Assembly: GCA_018715545.1 (NCBI GenBank)
Contig: DVLK01000100.1
Span: 1 to 6,766 of the forward strand
Reading direction: 5' to 3'
Source of the DNA: Candidatus Caccovivens faecavium
GTDB taxonomy: Bacteria > Bacillota > Clostridia > Christensenellales > UBA1242
DNA length: 6,766 nucleotides
Shown: positions 4,424 to 6,766 of the stretch, piece by piece
How positions within the stretch are numbered: the stretch's first letter is position 1
Layout: every line of letters starts with the position of its first letter
Program-made: the position numbers and the translations under genes
The notes under the pieces: model-generated
Told to the model about the DNA's origin: nothing
Databases searched by the model: none
The model's input: the letters and a program-made list of their open reading frames with translations, nothing else

Positions 4424-6715
4424 TTAGTTTTTAAAAATTTTTATTGCAAGCACAGTCATATCATCAATCGCATATCCTTTGTTTTTAGATAATGCTCTTT
4501 CAAGAAGTTGGTCAGCTAGTTCCTGAGGATTTTTTGCTCTTAAAGATAAAATTTCTTCTTTAAAGGCTTCATCGTTTTCAAAACTATCGCTTATTCCATC
4601 TGAAACTAAAATGATATAGTCACCTGAACTTACAACCTCTTTCTTTATCAATGGATAGGCATCATCAACTATGCCTAATGGAAGAGAGGTAGACTCCACC
4701 TTTTTCACTTCTTCGGTGTTAACAATAAATGTGACAGGGCTTGCCATTTTTATGAAATCACATATACCATTCTTTAAATCCAAAACGCCAATATCAAGCG
4801 CAGAAAATATGTCGTCCTTATGAAGATTTAAAAGCTTATTAACCGAACTTATGATAATATCATTATCAAAGCCTGCTTTGTAAAAATTTTCAATAAGAGC
4901 GATAGATAGCTCGCTATAATTTTCTGCTTTTTCACCACTTCCCATACCATCACTTATAGCAAACAAAATTCTATCACCATCTAATTTAATTACACTATAA
5001 TTATCGCCACTTACCGAGGAGTTTGCTTTCGCCCTTTGACTTACTCCAAACATACAGTCAAATCGAGGTGCCGTTTTCAGATTGATTACTGTATAATTAG
5101 GGCGAACGCTTGGAAACATTTCAAACACTGCCATCTTTTGACCACATACCTTGCCCACACAATCAACAATTCTTAGCTTTTCAGCGTCCTCTTTGCGAAC
5201 AACAAGCGATGCTACCAGTGTATGAATATCCTTTTCAAACACAACTGCATCAATGCATATAATATTATGATAGGTGAGTTCATCTAATATCTTATTTTCA
5301 CGCACTGTATCAAAGGAGATATTGCTATCGACTTCCTTGGACAGCGCATCTATCACCTTGCTTATACCTAAAAGCTGTTCCGCTATCATTAATTTACTCG
5401 AATCGACATCAGATGCCATAGTCAAATATTTTTTATATTGCGCGGTGAGTGTGTTTACAGAACCAAGTATTGCCGTGGTCTGTTTACACCGCGAAGTTAA
5501 ATATGATGGTATGTCTAAAAGCGTTGCTTTGCCACGCTCAAAAGCAATTGTGATTAGCTCTTCAAACACTTTCTTAGTACTATCAGCAAAGGTCCTATGA
5601 CAATGATTGCGCTCAGGGCAATATGAACATATTTTATCACAAAGCTCTTCGTAAAGAATTTTTTTTACATCTTCCTTGCTCATCCCCTTCTTAATCATGT
5701 TTCGATATATGATATTCATATCGTTAAACACTTCGGCAAGGTTAGAAAGTCTTTTACATAATAATTCGCGGTTACGATTTACAACATTCTTCATGGCAAG
5801 TCTGTCCTTAGAAAGATTGAAAATTACTGCAAACTCATTGAGCCATTTATTTGGTAGTATAAAGAAAATGCAAGCTGAAAGTAAAACTGGCAAAGCCTCA
5901 ATTATATTAAACGCTGGATAAAGCTTAAAATAAAGCCCTATTATAACCTCGGAGCATAAAACACCTATTACCATAAAAACTTTATGGTGATTTTTAAAAA
6001 CTAGTGCACATAAAGCCCAAATAACAAATGGCGTCATGTAAATAGGATTGTTAGTGGCAAGAAGTGCACCTACTCCTGCGGTTATAGCCATCAAAAGCGT
6101 AAGAACGGAAGATGAAGTAAATGCAAAAATGAATAAAATAAGAGATACGAAAAGTTTAAGGAAGGAAAATCCGCCAATTGAAATGTTGACAAGTCCTGCA
6201 CATAAACTCATGACAATTATAAATAGCGAAACAAGTTCAATACTCGTCAACTTATTTGTAAAGCCACGCACAATAAGCGCCTCAAATATGATAATTGCCG
6301 AATACATATATAATACGCCTAAAATAACATTCACAGCAGAAAGAACAACCGAACTTTCATAGACAATTGCAAAGGCAAGCGTAGCAGTCTGTGACAATAG
6401 CGAAAATAATCCAAATTCCCACTTTTTCATCACTTTCTTGCAAAGAATATGAATATAATAAGGCACTACAAGCATAAAAATGGTAACTAAAATAGATATA
6501 GCATTATCTAATGAAAAGTCCAGCACTAGCCCAGATATAAGATATGCTGGTGCTAAGAGATAAACTTTTTGATTGGCCCAAGTTAAAGCAAACAACATAC
6601 CAAATGAAAATGGATATAAAATATTATTTATGCTGGCATTATTTAAAATAAAAAATAGTAAGACAAATGACAAAAATAATATTCCACTTTTCAATATTTT
6701 ATCAAATTTTTTCAT
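4424..6715 (-). CDS. spoIIE: Stage II sporulation protein E, membrane-bound PP2C-type phosphatase
   Basis: In Bacillus, SpoIIE sits at the polar septum and dephosphorylates the anti-anti-sigma factor SpoIIAA, releasing sigma-F in the forespore. This 763-residue protein has the family layout. About ten hydrophobic segments fill residues 10-288. A central cytoplasmic region follows, with predicted helices (about 300-460) and a cysteine cluster C359, C363, C366 and C372 (CX3CX2CX5C), whose CxxCxxxxxC part is also typical of the family. The C-terminal PP2C domain shows GVSQRAKA (557-564), SGDNYS (569-574), ISDGMGSGEKA (587-597), SPVTFI, LPLGI, the metal-binding SDGISD (705-710) and IDDMTV (750-755). 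All expected catalytic acidic positions (D571, D589, D706, D752) are present, so it looks functional. The start ATG at 6715 has a TGAGG site 5 bases upstream. It lies upstream of tilS, as in other Firmicutes. Its presence argues that the organism sporulates or descends from a spore-former. Confidence 0.95.
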   Translation of the reverse strand: MKKFDKILKSGILFLSFVLLFFILNNASINNILYPFSFGMLFALTWANQKVYLLAPAYLISGLVLDFSLDNAISILVTIFMLVVPYYIHILCKKVMKKWEFGLFSLLSQTATLAFAIVYESSVVLSAVNVILGVLYMYSAIIIFEALIVRGFTNKLTSIELVSLFIIVMSLCAGLVNISIGGFSFLKLFVSLILFIFAFTSSSVLTLLMAITAGVGALLATNNPIYMTPFVIWALCALVFKNHHKVFMVIGVLCSEVIIGLYFKLYPAFNIIEALPVLLSACIFFILPNKWLNEFAVIFNLSKDRLAMKNVVNRNRELLCKRLSNLAEVFNDMNIIYRNMIKKGMSKEDVKKILYEELCDKICSYCPERNHCHRTFADSTKKVFEELITIAFERGKATLLDIPSYLTSRCKQTTAILGSVNTLTAQYKKYLTMASDVDSSKLMIAEQLLGISKVIDALSKEVDSNISFDTVRENKILDELTYHNIICIDAVVFEKDIHTLVASLVVRKEDAEKLRIVDCVGKVCGQKMAVFEMFPSVRPNYTVINLKTAPRFDCMFGVSQRAKANSSVSGDNYSVIKLDGDRILFAISDGMGSGEKAENYSELSIALIENFYKAGFDNDIIISSVNKLLNLHKDDIFSALDIGVLDLKNGICDFIKMASPVTFIVNTEEVKKVESTSLPLGIVDDAYPLIKKEVVSSGDYIILVSDGISDSFENDEAFKEEILSLRAKNPQELADQLLERALSKNKGYAIDDMTVLAIKIFKN

Positions 6716-6720
6716 TTTTA

Positions 6721-6725
6721 CCTCA
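6721..6725 (-). promoter_or_regulatory. Ribosome binding site of spoIIE
   Basis: TGAGG followed by TAAAA lies 5 bases from the ATG at 6715 and supports that start. Confidence 0.7.
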
Positions 6726-6733
6726 TAATTAAT

Positions 6734-6766
6734 AATTTTGCTTGCGCTCGCTACGACAACAAAATT
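6734..6766. repeat. GC-cored inverted repeat upstream of spoIIE, reaching the window edge
   Basis: AATTTTG (6734-6740) is the reverse complement of CAAAATT (6760-6766). TTG (6742-6744) and CAA (6757-6759) extend the stem past a one-base bulge. The loop (CGCTCGCTACGA) is much more GC-rich than the flanks. It may be the end of an upstream gene's terminator, a small dispersed repeat, or part of the spoIIE control region. The right end is cut by the window, so its full extent is unknown. Confidence 0.4.
6752..6758 (-). promoter_or_regulatory. Possible Spo0A box (TGTCGTA) upstream of spoIIE
   Basis: Minus-strand TGTCGTA matches the Bacillus Spo0A box TGNCGAA at all but one base and lies 37 bases upstream of the spoIIE start. 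Spo0A activates spoIIE in Bacillus, so the position makes sense. A 7-base near-match is weak evidence: a perfect TGTCGAA also occurs inside the DegV gene (702-708), evidently by chance. Confidence 0.2.

Noticed and set aside
5274..6362. Several plus-strand open frames opposite spoIIE (5274-5600, 5676-5921, 6048-6362)
   Set aside because: They are shadows of the spoIIE coding sequence, with no ribosome binding sites and no recognisable domains.

Overview
The window is AT-rich and uses the standard bacterial code. It looks like chromosomal DNA from an endospore-forming Bacillota, most likely an uncultured or gut-type Clostridia. The main reasons are a full-length stage II sporulation phosphatase gene (spoIIE) next to tilS, lysine- and asparagine-rich proteins, strong AGGAGG-type ribosome binding sites, and short GC stem plus T-run terminators. 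I see no tRNA, rRNA, CRISPR array, transposase, integrase or phage gene.

Layout from left to right. Bases 1-94 (minus) hold the start of a small protein cut by the window edge, with a DPLGSYTGVPENPYE motif. Bases 204-1055 (minus) encode a DegV-family lipid-binding protein, with its own promoter and a terminator that overlaps its stop codon. Bases 1056-1258 are a divergent intergenic region. Bases 1259-2242 (plus, the only plus-strand gene) encode a membrane-anchored extracytoplasmic protein that is probably a beta-propeller of unknown function. A hairpin at 2300-2323 ends it and the convergent gene. Bases 2337-2834 (minus) encode an XRE-type DNA-binding protein with three membrane segments at its C-terminus. 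Bases 2972-4294 (minus) are tilS, bounded by a terminator at 2941-2965 and a promoter at 4317-4345. Bases 4424-6715 (minus) are spoIIE. The last 51 bases hold its ribosome binding site and a short GC-rich inverted repeat.

How the genes fit together. SpoIIE is a membrane PP2C-type phosphatase that in Bacillus dephosphorylates SpoIIAA and so activates sigma-F in the forespore. TilS makes lysidine on tRNA-Ile(CAU) and is essential in most bacteria. Their adjacency is a conserved Firmicutes arrangement. The hprT (hpt) and ftsH genes that often follow tilS are missing here: a strong terminator and an unrelated regulator gene come next. The DegV, propeller and XRE genes each look like single-gene transcription units and show no clear functional link to one another.

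I see no convincing new multi-gene system. The items best worth a second look are the edge-truncated small protein, the unassigned propeller-like protein, and the membrane-bound XRE regulator with an inverted repeat just upstream of its promoter.
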